Shown here: piece after piece, positions 52,868 to 61,298 of the stretch
How the letters are laid out: each line of letters begins with the position of its first letter
How positions within the stretch are numbered: position 1 is the first letter of the stretch
Source: Rubrivivax sp.
GTDB taxonomy: Bacteria > Pseudomonadota > Gammaproteobacteria > Burkholderiales > Burkholderiaceae_C
DNA length: 64,000 bases
Assembly (NCBI GenBank): GCA_027491255.1
Contig: JAIXWM010000006.1
Location: forward strand, 1 to 64,000
Reading direction: 5' to 3'
Program-made: the position numbers and the translations under genes
The notes under the pieces: model-generated
Databases searched by the model: none
Told to the model about the DNA's origin: nothing
What the model saw: the letters and a program-made list of their open reading frames with translations, nothing else

Positions 52868-52888
52868 CCTGGAAAAGGGTTTTCCAGG
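52868..52888. promoter_or_regulatory. perfect 9-bp inverted repeat before TRAP genes
   Basis: CCTGGAAAA (52868-52876) and TTTTCCAGG (52880-52888) form a perfect palindrome around GGG, 16 nt after the fructuronate reductase stop and 72 nt before the TRAP receptor. It could be an operator or an RNA hairpin (attenuator). The A/T-rich arms are unusual in this GC-rich DNA. Confidence 0.55.
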
Positions 52889-52960
52889 GTTCGCAGGGGC
52901 ATTGCCGCCTTCTACGATCACCGAGTTTCGCGTTCCACGCAACCTCGAGGAGACCCCCTG

Positions 52961-53932
52961 ATGAAGCGCACCTTCCTGAAGACCCTGGTCGGCGCCGCGG
53001 CGCTGGCGCTGTCCATGCCCTTGCTGGCGCAGACCAAGCTGAAATGGGCTCACGTCTACGAGACCAGCGAGCCCTACCACACCGAATCGGTCTGGGCCGC
53101 CGAGGAAATCAAGAAGCGCACCAACGGCAAGTTCGAGATCCAGGTCTTCCCGGCCTCCTCGCTGGGCAAGGAGACCGACATCAACCAGGGCCTGACGCTG
53201 GGCACGGTGGACATGATCATCTCGGGCCCGTCGTTCGCGGCGCGTTCCTACCCGCGCATCGGTATCGCCTACTACCCCTTCATCTTCCGCGACGGCGACC
53301 ACCTCATCGCCTACAGCAAGAGCGACATCTTCCGCGAGATGGTCAACGAATTCCGGCAGAAGACCGGCATCCAGATCACCGCCTACACCTATTACGGCGC
53401 GCGCCACACCACGGCGCAGAAGGCCTTCACCGACTGCGCCGGCATGAAGGGCATCAAGATCCGCGTGCCCGACGTGCCCGCCTACCGCGCCACGCCAGAG
53501 GCCTGCGGCGCGAACCCGACGCCGATCGCCTTCGCCGAGGTCTACCTGGCGCTGCAGAACGGCACTGTCGAGGCGCAGGAGAACCCGCTGACGACGATCG
53601 AGGCCAAGAAGTTCTTCGAGGTGCAGAAGCACATCATGCTGACGGGCCACATCGTCGACGGCCTGGTGACGCAGATTGCCCCGCACGTCTGGAACCGCCT
53701 GAGCGACGCGGAGAAGAAGGTCTTCACCGACGTCACTCAGGAAGCCGCGGTGCGCGCCACCGCGCAGATCAAGAAGCGCGAGAGCGAGCTGGTGGCCGAG
53801 TTCCGCGCCAAGGGCCTGGGCGTGCACAACGTCAACCGCCAGAGCTTCGTCGACTCGGTGCTGAAGAACCGTCCGCTCGAGGGCCTGGGCTTCACCCGCC
53901 GCGACTACGACCGCATCGTCGCCGTCAAGTAA
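52961..53932 (+). CDS. dctP: TRAP transporter substrate-binding protein, DctP family
   Basis: A 323-residue periplasmic receptor of a TRAP transporter with signal peptide ending SMPLLAQ, then KLKWAHVYETSEPYH and the conserved GMKGIKIRVPDVPAYRATPEACGANPTPIAFAEVYLALQNG region with the ligand-binding Arg (IRVPD). Uronate-binding DctP proteins share this architecture. GAGGAG lies 9-10 nt before the ATG. It is followed by its small and large membrane subunits. Confidence 0.93.
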   Translation: MKRTFLKTLVGAAALALSMPLLAQTKLKWAHVYETSEPYHTESVWAAEEIKKRTNGKFEIQVFPASSLGKETDINQGLTLGTVDMIISGPSFAARSYPRIGIAYYPFIFRDGDHLIAYSKSDIFREMVNEFRQKTGIQITAYTYYGARHTTAQKAFTDCAGMKGIKIRVPDVPAYRATPEACGANPTPIAFAEVYLALQNGTVEAQENPLTTIEAKKFFEVQKHIMLTGHIVDGLVTQIAPHVWNRLSDAEKKVFTDVTQEAAVRATAQIKKRESELVAEFRAKGLGVHNVNRQSFVDSVLKNRPLEGLGFTRRDYDRIVAVK

Positions 53933-53986
53933 CGGGCCCCGACCGCCAGCCCTGACCTGCCCAGCCCACCTTCGGAACCCGCTGAA

Positions 53987-54562
53987 ATGAGCCAGACGCC
54001 GGACATCGACGCGGGCCCGAAGGTGATGGGCGACGACGGGGAGTTCCACGCGACCGACGAGGCCGTGGATCTTGCCGGCACGCCGCCCGAGGCCTGGGTG
54101 GCGCTGCTGCTGTTCTGGGCGCTGGGGCTGACGGTCTTCTACCAGTTCTTCACCCGCTACGTGCTCAACGACTCGGCCTCCTGGACCGAGGAGATTGCGC
54201 GCTACCTGCTGATCGGCACCGTCTTCGTCGGCGCCTCCATCGGCGTGGCGCGCAACAATCACATCCAGGTCGACCTGCTGTACCGCTACCTGCCCGCCGG
54301 GCTGTCGCGCTGGATGTCGCGCGGGGTGGACCTCCTGCGCCTGGCCTTCTTCGCCACGATGAGTGTGCTGACGCTGCAGATGATGGGCAAGATGGGCAGC
54401 TATCAGATGACCATCATCGACCTGCCGATGAACATCGTCTACGGCGTGTGCCTGTTCGGCTTCGTGGCGATGACGCTGCGCTCGCTGTGGGTGGCGCGCG
54501 TTCACTGGAAGCGCGGCTACAGCGTGCTCGAGCGACCCGAATCGACGATGGACGACCGCTGA
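53987..54562 (+). CDS. dctQ: TRAP transporter small permease, DctQ family
   Basis: A 191-residue small membrane subunit with about four helices (VALLLFWALGLTVFYQFFTRY, then RYLLIGTVFVGASIGVARNNHI, a DctQ hallmark). An unusually long hydrophilic N-terminus of about 38 residues precedes the first helix. It scaffolds the large subunit encoded 19 nt downstream. Confidence 0.9.
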   Translation: MSQTPDIDAGPKVMGDDGEFHATDEAVDLAGTPPEAWVALLLFWALGLTVFYQFFTRYVLNDSASWTEEIARYLLIGTVFVGASIGVARNNHIQVDLLYRYLPAGLSRWMSRGVDLLRLAFFATMSVLTLQMMGKMGSYQMTIIDLPMNIVYGVCLFGFVAMTLRSLWVARVHWKRGYSVLERPESTMDDR

Positions 54563-54581
54563 GCGCGGCAGGGGCTCCCCG

Positions 54582-55979
54582 ATGCTGAAGATCCTGTTCC
54601 TGCTGCTGATGAGCGGCGGCATCCCGGTGGCCATCGCGATGGCCGGTTCGTCGCTGATCTACATCCTGATCAGCGGCAACCTGCCGCCGTTCGCCGTGGT
54701 GCACCGCATGATCGGCGGCATCGACAGCTTCCCGCTTCTGGCGGTGCCCTTCTTCATCCTCGCCGGCAACCTGATGAACAACGCCGGCATCACGAACCGC
54801 ATCTACAACTATGCGCTGGCGCTCGTGGGCTGGCTGCGCGGCGGGCTCGGGCACGTCAACGTCGTCGGCTCGATGGTCTTCGCCGGCATGAGCGGCACCG
54901 CGATCGCCGACGCCGCCGGCCTGGGCACGATCGAGATCAAGGCCATGCGCGACCACGGCTACTCCAAGGAGTTCGCGGTGGGCGTCACCGCGGCCTCGGC
55001 CACCGTGGGCCCGATCATCCCGCCCAGCCTGCCCTTCGTGATCTACGCGATGATGGCCAATGTCTCGGTGGGCGCGCTGTTCCTGGCCGGGCTGCTGCCG
55101 GGCATCCTGCTGGGCCTGCTGATGATGGTCACGGTGGCCTTCTTCGCCCACCGCAACAAGTGGGGCGGCGACATCAAGTTCTCGTCCACCCGCTTCGGCA
55201 AGGCCATCATCGAGACCGCCGTCGTCGCTGCCTGGCCGCTGTCGATGTGGTGGCTGGTCAAGGACCTGGGGCTTCCCGCGCAGCCCACGGTGATCGGCGG
55301 GCTGGTGCTGCTGTTCGCAGCCGACCGCTTCTTCCGTTTCCAGGCCGTGCTGCCGATCATGACCCCGGTGCTGCTGATCGGCGGCATGACCGCCGGCATC
55401 TTCACCCCCACAGAAGGCGCGATCGCAGCGAGCGTCTGGGCACTGTTCCTGGGCCTGTTCTGGTACCGCACGCTGAATTGGCGGTCCTTCGTCAAGATCA
55501 GCCTGGACAGCGTCGAGACCACGGCGACCGTGATGTTCATCGTCGCGGCAGCCTCGATCTTCGGCTGGATGCTCACCGCCACCGGCGTCACCGCAGCGAT
55601 CTCGCAGTGGGTGCTCAGCGTCACGCAGGACCCGTGGATGTTCCTGCTGATGGCCAACCTGCTGATGCTGTTCGTCGGCTGCTTCCTCGAGCCGACGGCG
55701 GCCATCACCATCCTCGTGCCTATCCTGGTGCCGATCGCCAAGCAACTGGGCATCGACCTCGTGCACTTCGGCCTGATCATGGTGCTGAACCTGATGATCG
55801 GCCTGCTGCACCCGCCGATGGGCATGGTGCTGTTCGTCCTGGCGCGGGTGGCCAAGCTCAGCGTCGAGCGGACGACGATGGCGATCCTGCCCTGGCTGGT
55901 GCCACTGCTGGTGGCCCTGGTGCTGCTGACCTACGTGCCGGCGATCTCGCTGTGGCTGCCGCGAATGGCAGGGCTGTGA
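54582..55979 (+). CDS. dctM: TRAP transporter large permease, DctM family
   Basis: A 465-residue large membrane subunit with about 11-12 helices, the sodium-coupled transport channel. Conserved segments are VPFFILAGNLMNNAGIT, GLGHVNVVGSMVFAGMSGTA and PIIPPSLPFVIY, plus a C-terminal LLHPPMGMVLFV. It completes the TRAP system, which together with ManD and UxuB indicates import of a sugar acid such as a hexuronate. Confidence 0.93.
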   Translation: MLKILFLLLMSGGIPVAIAMAGSSLIYILISGNLPPFAVVHRMIGGIDSFPLLAVPFFILAGNLMNNAGITNRIYNYALALVGWLRGGLGHVNVVGSMVFAGMSGTAIADAAGLGTIEIKAMRDHGYSKEFAVGVTAASATVGPIIPPSLPFVIYAMMANVSVGALFLAGLLPGILLGLLMMVTVAFFAHRNKWGGDIKFSSTRFGKAIIETAVVAAWPLSMWWLVKDLGLPAQPTVIGGLVLLFAADRFFRFQAVLPIMTPVLLIGGMTAGIFTPTEGAIAASVWALFLGLFWYRTLNWRSFVKISLDSVETTATVMFIVAAASIFGWMLTATGVTAAISQWVLSVTQDPWMFLLMANLLMLFVGCFLEPTAAITILVPILVPIAKQLGIDLVHFGLIMVLNLMIGLLHPPMGMVLFVLARVAKLSVERTTMAILPWLVPLLVALVLLTYVPAISLWLPRMAGL

Positions 55980-56095
55980 GAGGGCAGCGTCCTGGCCAGC
56001 CCGGTCACCGGCTCGAAACCGCGCGCTGCGCTTGCTCAGACCGCCGGCAACGGCGACGCGAGCGCCGGCCGCCCTGACAAGGCACAGTACGGTCC

Positions 56096-56473
56096 ATGCC
56101 GTTTGCCCGTCGAACTTTCTGGACCACCCTGCTCTTCGCGCTGGCCCTTGTTGCCGGCGCCCTGGCGGTCGTGCCGCAGCCGCCGCCGACGCTCGACACC
56201 GGATGGGACAAGCTCAACCACGTGCTCGCCTTCGCCGCGCTGGCCTTCTGCGCGCGGCTGGCAGCCGAGGGCTCGCGCTGGCCCGTGCCCGCCTGGCAGG
56301 CACTTGTACTCGCCTGGGGCGGTCTGATCGAACTTGCGCAGACCCAGGTGCCGGGCCGCCACGGCGAGTGGCCTGACCTGCTGGCCGATGCCGTGGGCAT
56401 GGGCATCGGCGCGACCGCGGCCTGGCTGGCATTGCGCTGGCCCCGCCTGGCGAGAATGAACGACGCTGCATGA
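56096..56473 (+). CDS. VanZ-like small membrane protein
   Basis: A 125-residue membrane protein of the VanZ type with about four helices, the motif WDKLNHVLAFAALAF near residue 40 and a conserved acidic residue in LIELAQTQVPGRHGEWPDLLADAVG. Function of VanZ-like proteins in Gram-negatives is unknown. The frame starts with ATG at 56096; no good ribosome site is seen. Confidence 0.83.
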   Translation: MPFARRTFWTTLLFALALVAGALAVVPQPPPTLDTGWDKLNHVLAFAALAFCARLAAEGSRWPVPAWQALVLAWGGLIELAQTQVPGRHGEWPDLLADAVGMGIGATAAWLALRWPRLARMNDAA

Positions 56474-56629
56474 GGCGCCGCGCCGCCATCGGGTTCAAGG
56501 CTCTGGACGTCACGAGCAATGCGCCGACAGGCGGTGGCCGCTGACTGCGAGCCACGCCACCTTCAGCGCAGACGCGGATATCTGCATCCGCTCAACCCCG
56601 AACGCCCGGCGGCGGCCGACGATCGAGGC

Positions 56630-57574
56630 ATGACTATCCGGGCTCAGCCCCCAGCTGCCGCACCGTGGTCGCGCCGGCAGTGGTGGCGGCTGAGCGCGCT
56701 CGTTCTGCTCGCAAGCTTCAGTGCGGCGCCTATGGCCGTCCTCGCGCAGGCGCGGGGAGAATCGACGCTGGCACAGCGTTATGCGGCGCTGGTGGCCAGC
56801 CCGGCACGCGCCCTGGCGCCAGGGGTCTACCTGGAGTCCACAGAAGAGCCGCAACGCGCGCGTGGTGAGGTGCTGGCGCGGCTGGACCTGCCCTACGCCA
56901 CGGCGGCCACCGCACTGGCCGACCCGCTCGCTTGGTGCAGTCTGTTGATGTTGCACCCCAACATCAAGCACTGCATGCCTGGCTCGGGCAGCGGTGGCGT
57001 CCTGCTCGACATGACGATGACGGCCCAGCGCGAGGGCCTGTTCGGCCCGGCGTACCCGCTGCAGCTGACCTGGAACACAGTGACGCGGGACACCTCGCAC
57101 CTGGTCGTGGAGTTGATGGCCGAGCGCGGACCGATGGGCACGCGCGACTACCGCATCGGCTTCGAGCTCGCGCCGCTGGAGGGGGGATCGTCGGTGATGC
57201 GGCTGGTCTACTCCAGCGCCTTCACCGCCACCGGACTGTGGATGGCACAGGCCTACGTCTCCACAGTGGCGCGTCACCGGGTCGGTTTCACGGTGGTGGA
57301 TACCGACGCCCAGGGCCGACCGGTGCTCGTGCGTGGCGTGCGGGCGGCGATCGAGCGCAACACCATGCGTTTCCACCTGGCGGTGCAGAGCTGGCTGGCG
57401 GTGCAGCAACTGCCGCCCGCCCAGCGCGTGGCCCGCGCCATCGAGGCCTGGTTCGACGCGAGCGAACGCCACGCGACCCAGTTGCACGAGGTCGAGCGGG
57501 ACGAGTACGTGAGGCGCAAGACAGCCGAGTTTGCGAGCGTGCTCGGCGTGGAGCCGGGGCCAAGCCGTCGCTGA
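56630..57574 (+). CDS. exported protein of unknown function
   Basis: Not recognised. A 314-residue protein with a signal peptide (helix LSALVLLASFSAAPMAVLAQ, cleavage near residue 39). The mature part has alternating beta-strand-like stretches (GVLLDMTMTAQREGLFGPAY, TSHLVVELMAERG, GSSVMRLVYSSAF) that might form a START/SRPBCC-like or lipid-binding fold. It ends in a basic tail. It is followed by the TonB operon, 157 nt downstream, but whether it belongs to it is not clear. Confidence 0.75.
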   Translation: MTIRAQPPAAAPWSRRQWWRLSALVLLASFSAAPMAVLAQARGESTLAQRYAALVASPARALAPGVYLESTEEPQRARGEVLARLDLPYATAATALADPLAWCSLLMLHPNIKHCMPGSGSGGVLLDMTMTAQREGLFGPAYPLQLTWNTVTRDTSHLVVELMAERGPMGTRDYRIGFELAPLEGGSSVMRLVYSSAFTATGLWMAQAYVSTVARHRVGFTVVDTDAQGRPVLVRGVRAAIERNTMRFHLAVQSWLAVQQLPPAQRVARAIEAWFDASERHATQLHEVERDEYVRRKTAEFASVLGVEPGPSRR

Positions 57575-57731
57575 GCGGCAGCGGCGGCGGGCACGGGGTG
57601 TTCTTCCTGCCGCCAGGCGCGCTCCGGAGCGTGCCGATACACTGCCTCGTTCTCATGAGGACCAGCGGTCTGCGCGCCGACGCAGGGCGTGCATCGCCCG
57701 TACGTCACCGACACGGCGGGGCGGTCGTTGC

Positions 57732-59489
57732 ATGGGAACTGCAGCAGGCGACATGGATCACGGCATGCGACCCGGCGACGAGATCACGCGCAAGGCGGCG
57801 CCCGGCTCTGCCACGGCGTTGACCCCTGCCTGGGCGGACGCGGGCGCGGGGACAACGCCTGTGCAGCGCGCGGTGGGCCTCAGCGCCGTGTTCGGTGTGC
57901 ACGCGCTGCTCGGATGGACCTTGGTCAGCGACCGCTTGCCACCGGCACAGCCACCCGAGCCGCCACCTGTGATCGCGCGCCTGATCGCGCCCTCACCTCC
58001 CGAGACCGCGATTTCACCGGCCCGGACCGCCGCGACGCCTGCGCCTTCGCCCGCGCCACGAATGGCTCTGGCAGAGCCTGCGGCGCCTGTGACTTCGCCC
58101 GCAACTTCCCCCGCGCCACAGCCTGCGCCTCCAGCCCCGGCTCTGGCCCCGGCGCCACCGCCACCGCCACCGCCACCGCCTGCGCCTGCGCCGCCGCCGC
58201 CACCGCCTGCGCCTGCGCCGCCGCCGCCACCGCCTCCGCCACCTCCATCGCCGAGACCGCCACCGCCACCTCCACCTCCACCTCCGCCTCCGCCTCCGCC
58301 GCCACCTCCACCTCCGCCACCTCCATCGCCGAGACCACTACCACCACCACCACCACCGCCTCCACCACCGACGCCGCGGCCACCACCGCCAGGGACACCG
58401 CCCGCGCCGGTGCCGGTGCCGGTGCCGCCGCCTGTCGTCGCAGTGCCGCAGGTGGCTGCAGTGCCCTTCCCGCGTCCGGAGCCGGCCTTGAAGGCAGCAG
58501 CCTCGCCCGCGGCCCCGGCACCTGCGCCGAGCGCGCCGGCACCGGCACCGGCCGTGGCATTCCCCCGTCCGGACCCGAGCACCAAGGCCGCAGTGCCGGC
58601 CGTGATGCCGGCGCCGGCACCCAGTTCGGCAGCGCCCGCACCAGCGGCTGCGGTGGCCTTTCCCCGTCCGGAGGCTTCGGCGCGCGCGCCGGTGGCCGGC
58701 CCGCCTCCGGCCCCGCCTCCAGCCCCGGCTACCAACTCAGCGCCGGCTGTGGCCTGGCCAGTACCGCCGCCAAGGCCGACCCCGGACCCACCCGCGCCTG
58801 CCGCAGCGCGCGTGACGACGACGCCGGCCCTGACCACCGCGCAGCCCCCCGCTGCCCTCCCCGCCCCGGCACCCACGGCCAACGTGGAGACGGCTTCTTC
58901 GCCTGCGGCAACGCCAGCACGAGCCAGCGCGCCGGTGGTCACGCTCGCCGCAGCCCCGCCTTCTGCAGCGATTCCCTCGCCGGCGCCCGCTGCGCCCGCC
59001 ACGATTCCGGCTGCCCCGCGCCCGCCGGCGCCCCCAGCACCACTTCCTCCCCCCGCTGCGCCTCCACCTGCGCCGCCGTTGCCCGCCGCCCCCCTGCCGG
59101 TTCCGCCGCCGCCTTCCACTCCCGCCGCCGCGCCGCCTCTCGCGCCGCAGCCCCCGCAGCGGGCCCGTGCGACGCGGGTCCCGCAGCCACCAGCCCTGGT
59201 AGACCTCGAGGCCTGCAAGCCGCGGCGCGAGGACTACCCTCGCGCCGCCGTGCGCGCCGGCACCACGGGCAAGACGTTGCTGCGCATCGCCATCGAGGCC
59301 GACGGCCGCGTCGCGCGCATCGACGTCGAACAGCCCTCAGGCACGACGCGCGAGCACCGGCAGCTCGATGCGCTGGCGGTCAGGAAATTCGGCGAATGCC
59401 GCTACCAACCCGCGATCGACGACGCCGGCCAGGCCGTACCCGGCGTGCTGCGACGCGAAATCTTGTGGAATCTCGAGGATCGATCATGA
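57732..59489 (+). CDS. TonB-family energy transducer with very long proline-rich region
   Basis: A 585-residue TonB-like protein. One membrane helix (AVGLSAVFGVHALLGWTLV, about 38-56) is followed by roughly 400 residues of Pro/Ala-rich spacer, then the TonB C-terminal domain (about 490-585: CKPRREDYPRAAVRAGTTGK, FGECRYQPAID) that contacts outer-membrane receptors. Typical TonB is 240-350 residues, so the spacer is unusually long. It carries a 27-bp tandem duplication at 58177-58230 and a 25-bp repeat 78 bp apart. ATG 57732 is chosen; ATG 57753 is also possible. The stop overlaps the ExbB start. Confidence 0.85.
   Translation: MGTAAGDMDHGMRPGDEITRKAAPGSATALTPAWADAGAGTTPVQRAVGLSAVFGVHALLGWTLVSDRLPPAQPPEPPPVIARLIAPSPPETAISPARTAATPAPSPAPRMALAEPAAPVTSPATSPAPQPAPPAPALAPAPPPPPPPPPAPAPPPPPPAPAPPPPPPPPPPSPRPPPPPPPPPPPPPPPPPPPPPPPSPRPLPPPPPPPPPPTPRPPPPGTPPAPVPVPVPPPVVAVPQVAAVPFPRPEPALKAAASPAAPAPAPSAPAPAPAVAFPRPDPSTKAAVPAVMPAPAPSSAAPAPAAAVAFPRPEASARAPVAGPPPAPPPAPATNSAPAVAWPVPPPRPTPDPPAPAAARVTTTPALTTAQPPAALPAPAPTANVETASSPAATPARASAPVVTLAAAPPSAAIPSPAPAAPATIPAAPRPPAPPAPLPPPAAPPPAPPLPAAPLPVPPPPSTPAAAPPLAPQPPQRARATRVPQPPALVDLEACKPRREDYPRAAVRAGTTGKTLLRIAIEADGRVARIDVEQPSGTTREHRQLDALAVRKFGECRYQPAIDDAGQAVPGVLRREILWNLEDRS
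58177..58230. repeat. 27-bp perfect tandem duplication in tonB spacer
   Basis: 58177-58203 and 58204-58230 are identical, each encoding Pro/Ala repeats in frame (27 is a multiple of 3). A further 25-bp identical pair, 58234-58258 and 58312-58336, is offset by 78 bp, or 26 codons, and encodes PPPSPRP. These can slip during replication and change spacer length without a frameshift. Confidence 0.85.
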
Positions 59490-60352
59490 ACCTGAGCTTT
59501 GACCCTGCCGCGGCGACGTGCCCACCCCTCGAGCCAAGCCGGCGCCGCAGCGCCTGCATGCAGGGTCTGCGCAAGACAGCCTGGACGCTGGCCGTGCTGC
59601 TCTGCGCCGTGCTGGCCCTGCTGCCCGATGGCGCACTGGCGCAGGCCGCGAGCGCGGCCGGGGCCGCCGCCCCGGCGGTCATCGTGCAGACAACGGGCGC
59701 CGCCAACCCCTACGGCCTGCAGGCGCTGTGGGCGCAGGGCGACCTGGTAGCCAAGGGCACGCTGATCGTGATGCTGCTGATGTCGTTGGGCAGCTGGTAC
59801 CTCATCGTGACGCGGCTGCTCGCCCAGCAACGCATGCTGCGCAGCGCGCGCGCGGCCGAGGCCTTCTGGAAGGCACCCTCCGTGCGCGAGGGCCTGGAGC
59901 GGCTCGAGCCGGACTCGCCGCTGCGCTACGTGGCCGAGGAGGGACTGCGGTCCGAGGCCCACCACGAGGGCACGCTGGTCGAGGCCATCGACAAGCGTAC
60001 CTGGGTCGGCATGAGCGTCGACCGCGCCGTGGGCCGGGTGCAGAGCCGGCTGCAGGACGGACTCGCCTTCCTGGCCACGGTGGGCTCGACGGCGCCCTTC
60101 GTCGGCCTGTTCGGCACCGTCTGGGGCATCTACAACGCCCTCGTGAAGATCGGGGTCAGCGGCCAGGCCTCCATCGACCGCGTGGCCGGTCCGGTGGGCG
60201 AGGCGCTGATCATGACCGCGATCGGCCTGTTCGTCGCCGTGCCGGCGGTGATGGGCTACAACGCGCTGGTGCGGCGAAACCGCACGGTGCTCGAGCAGAC
60301 GCGCGCCTTTGCGGCGGACCTGCAGAACGTGCTGATCGCGGGCCGGCGCTGA
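59486..60352 (+). CDS. exbB: ExbB/TolQ/MotA family proton-channel protein
   Basis: A 288-residue ExbB-like membrane protein with a signal-like N-terminus (LAVLLCAVLALLPDGALAQ), then three membrane helices, VKGTL-type first helix (TLIVMLLMSLGSWYLI), FLATVGSTAPFVGLFGTVWGIYNAL and EALIMTAIGLFVAVPAVMGYNALVRR. It forms the pentameric channel with ExbD that powers TonB. ATG overlaps the tonB stop (ATGA). Confidence 0.93.
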   Translation: MNLSFDPAAATCPPLEPSRRRSACMQGLRKTAWTLAVLLCAVLALLPDGALAQAASAAGAAAPAVIVQTTGAANPYGLQALWAQGDLVAKGTLIVMLLMSLGSWYLIVTRLLAQQRMLRSARAAEAFWKAPSVREGLERLEPDSPLRYVAEEGLRSEAHHEGTLVEAIDKRTWVGMSVDRAVGRVQSRLQDGLAFLATVGSTAPFVGLFGTVWGIYNALVKIGVSGQASIDRVAGPVGEALIMTAIGLFVAVPAVMGYNALVRRNRTVLEQTRAFAADLQNVLIAGRR

Positions 60353-60413
60353 AGGCGGTTCACCGACCTTTGGCAGCACGCACCATCCCACCGTCACGCG
60401 CCCGACCGACCTC

Positions 60414-60851
60414 ATGGCCCTGACCCCTCTACCCGCCGACCCCGGCGAGGACCCGTTCAACCACACGATCAACACGACGCCGCTGGTGGACGTGATGCTG
60501 GTGCTGCTGATCATCTTCCTGATCACGGTGCCGGTCGTGACGCAGACGATCGCGCTCGAGTTGCCGAAGGAGCGCAATGCGCCGGCGCAGATCCGGCCCG
60601 AGCACGTGGTGATCTCGGTGGACCGCGATGGCGCCGTGCACTGGGGCATGGAACGACTGGACGGGCCGCAGGCGCTGTCGCAACGCCTGCGCGCCGTCGC
60701 GGGGCAGCAGCCCCAGCCCGAGGTTCACATCCGCGCCGACGAACGCGTGGCCTGGCGCGCGGTCGAGCAGGTCAACGACGCGTGCATGCGCGCCGGCATC
60801 GTGAAGGTGGGCTATGTGACGGAGCCCACCGCCCAGGGCGGGAGACTCTGA
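60414..60851 (+). CDS. exbD: ExbD family protein, first copy
   Basis: A 145-residue ExbD with one membrane helix bearing the proton-carrying Asp (NTTPLVDVMLVLLIIFLITV), then a periplasmic domain (about 45-140). It is followed 3 nt later by a second ExbD. The first lies 61 nt after exbB. Confidence 0.92.
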   Translation: MALTPLPADPGEDPFNHTINTTPLVDVMLVLLIIFLITVPVVTQTIALELPKERNAPAQIRPEHVVISVDRDGAVHWGMERLDGPQALSQRLRAVAGQQPQPEVHIRADERVAWRAVEQVNDACMRAGIVKVGYVTEPTAQGGRL

Positions 60852-60854
60852 CCC

Positions 60855-61298
60855 ATGCCTGCAGCCGACCACCGCAGCACCACCGCGCCCGACGGCGACC
60901 CCGACGTGCTCGTCGACATCAACACCACGCCCCTGATCGACGTGATGCTGGTGCTGCTGATCATGTTCATCGTCACGATCCCGATCCAGACGCACGCGAT
61001 CCGCATGGCGCTGCCTTCCCCCAGCACCGCGACGGCGCCGCCGCCGGCGTTGCCGGTGCTGCGCGTCGACGTGGCCGCCGACGGGGCCATCACCTGGGAC
61101 GGGGTGCGCCTGGAGGCGGCCGATCGCCAGGCGCTGGAAGCACGCTTGGCCGCCGCCGCGGCGCAATCGCCCCGTCCCGAGGTGCACCTGCACGCCGACC
61201 CGGACGCCGCCTACGGCGCCGTGGCGCGCGTGCTCGCAGGCACGCAGCGTCACGGTCTGGACCGGATCGCGATCCACGGCAGCGGGGCGGCGCAGTGA
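60855..61298 (+). CDS. exbD: ExbD family protein, second copy
   Basis: A 147-residue second ExbD (INTTPLIDVMLVLLIMFIVTIP) with the same proton-binding Asp and a similar periplasmic part. Two ExbDs suggest a heterodimer in the ExbB pentamer, seen in several Proteobacteria. Its TGA overlaps the GTG of the MarR gene (GTGA at 61295-61298). Confidence 0.92.
   Translation: MPAADHRSTTAPDGDPDVLVDINTTPLIDVMLVLLIMFIVTIPIQTHAIRMALPSPSTATAPPPALPVLRVDVAADGAITWDGVRLEAADRQALEARLAAAAAQSPRPEVHLHADPDAAYGAVARVLAGTQRHGLDRIAIHGSGAAQ

Noticed and set aside
58141..58400. CRISPR-like short repeats
   Set aside because: The repeats are in-frame Pro codon runs without unique spacers or a leader.
57758..59218. Minus-strand glycine-rich frame of 486 codons opposite tonB
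   Set aside because: Gly-rich because it is the complement of Pro codons; no start context or domain.
57689..60352. Alternative 887-codon frame across tonB that continues in the exbB frame
   Set aside because: Only its last 289 codons (exbB) have a recognisable product. The rest is Ala/Thr-rich out-of-frame reading of the proline region.
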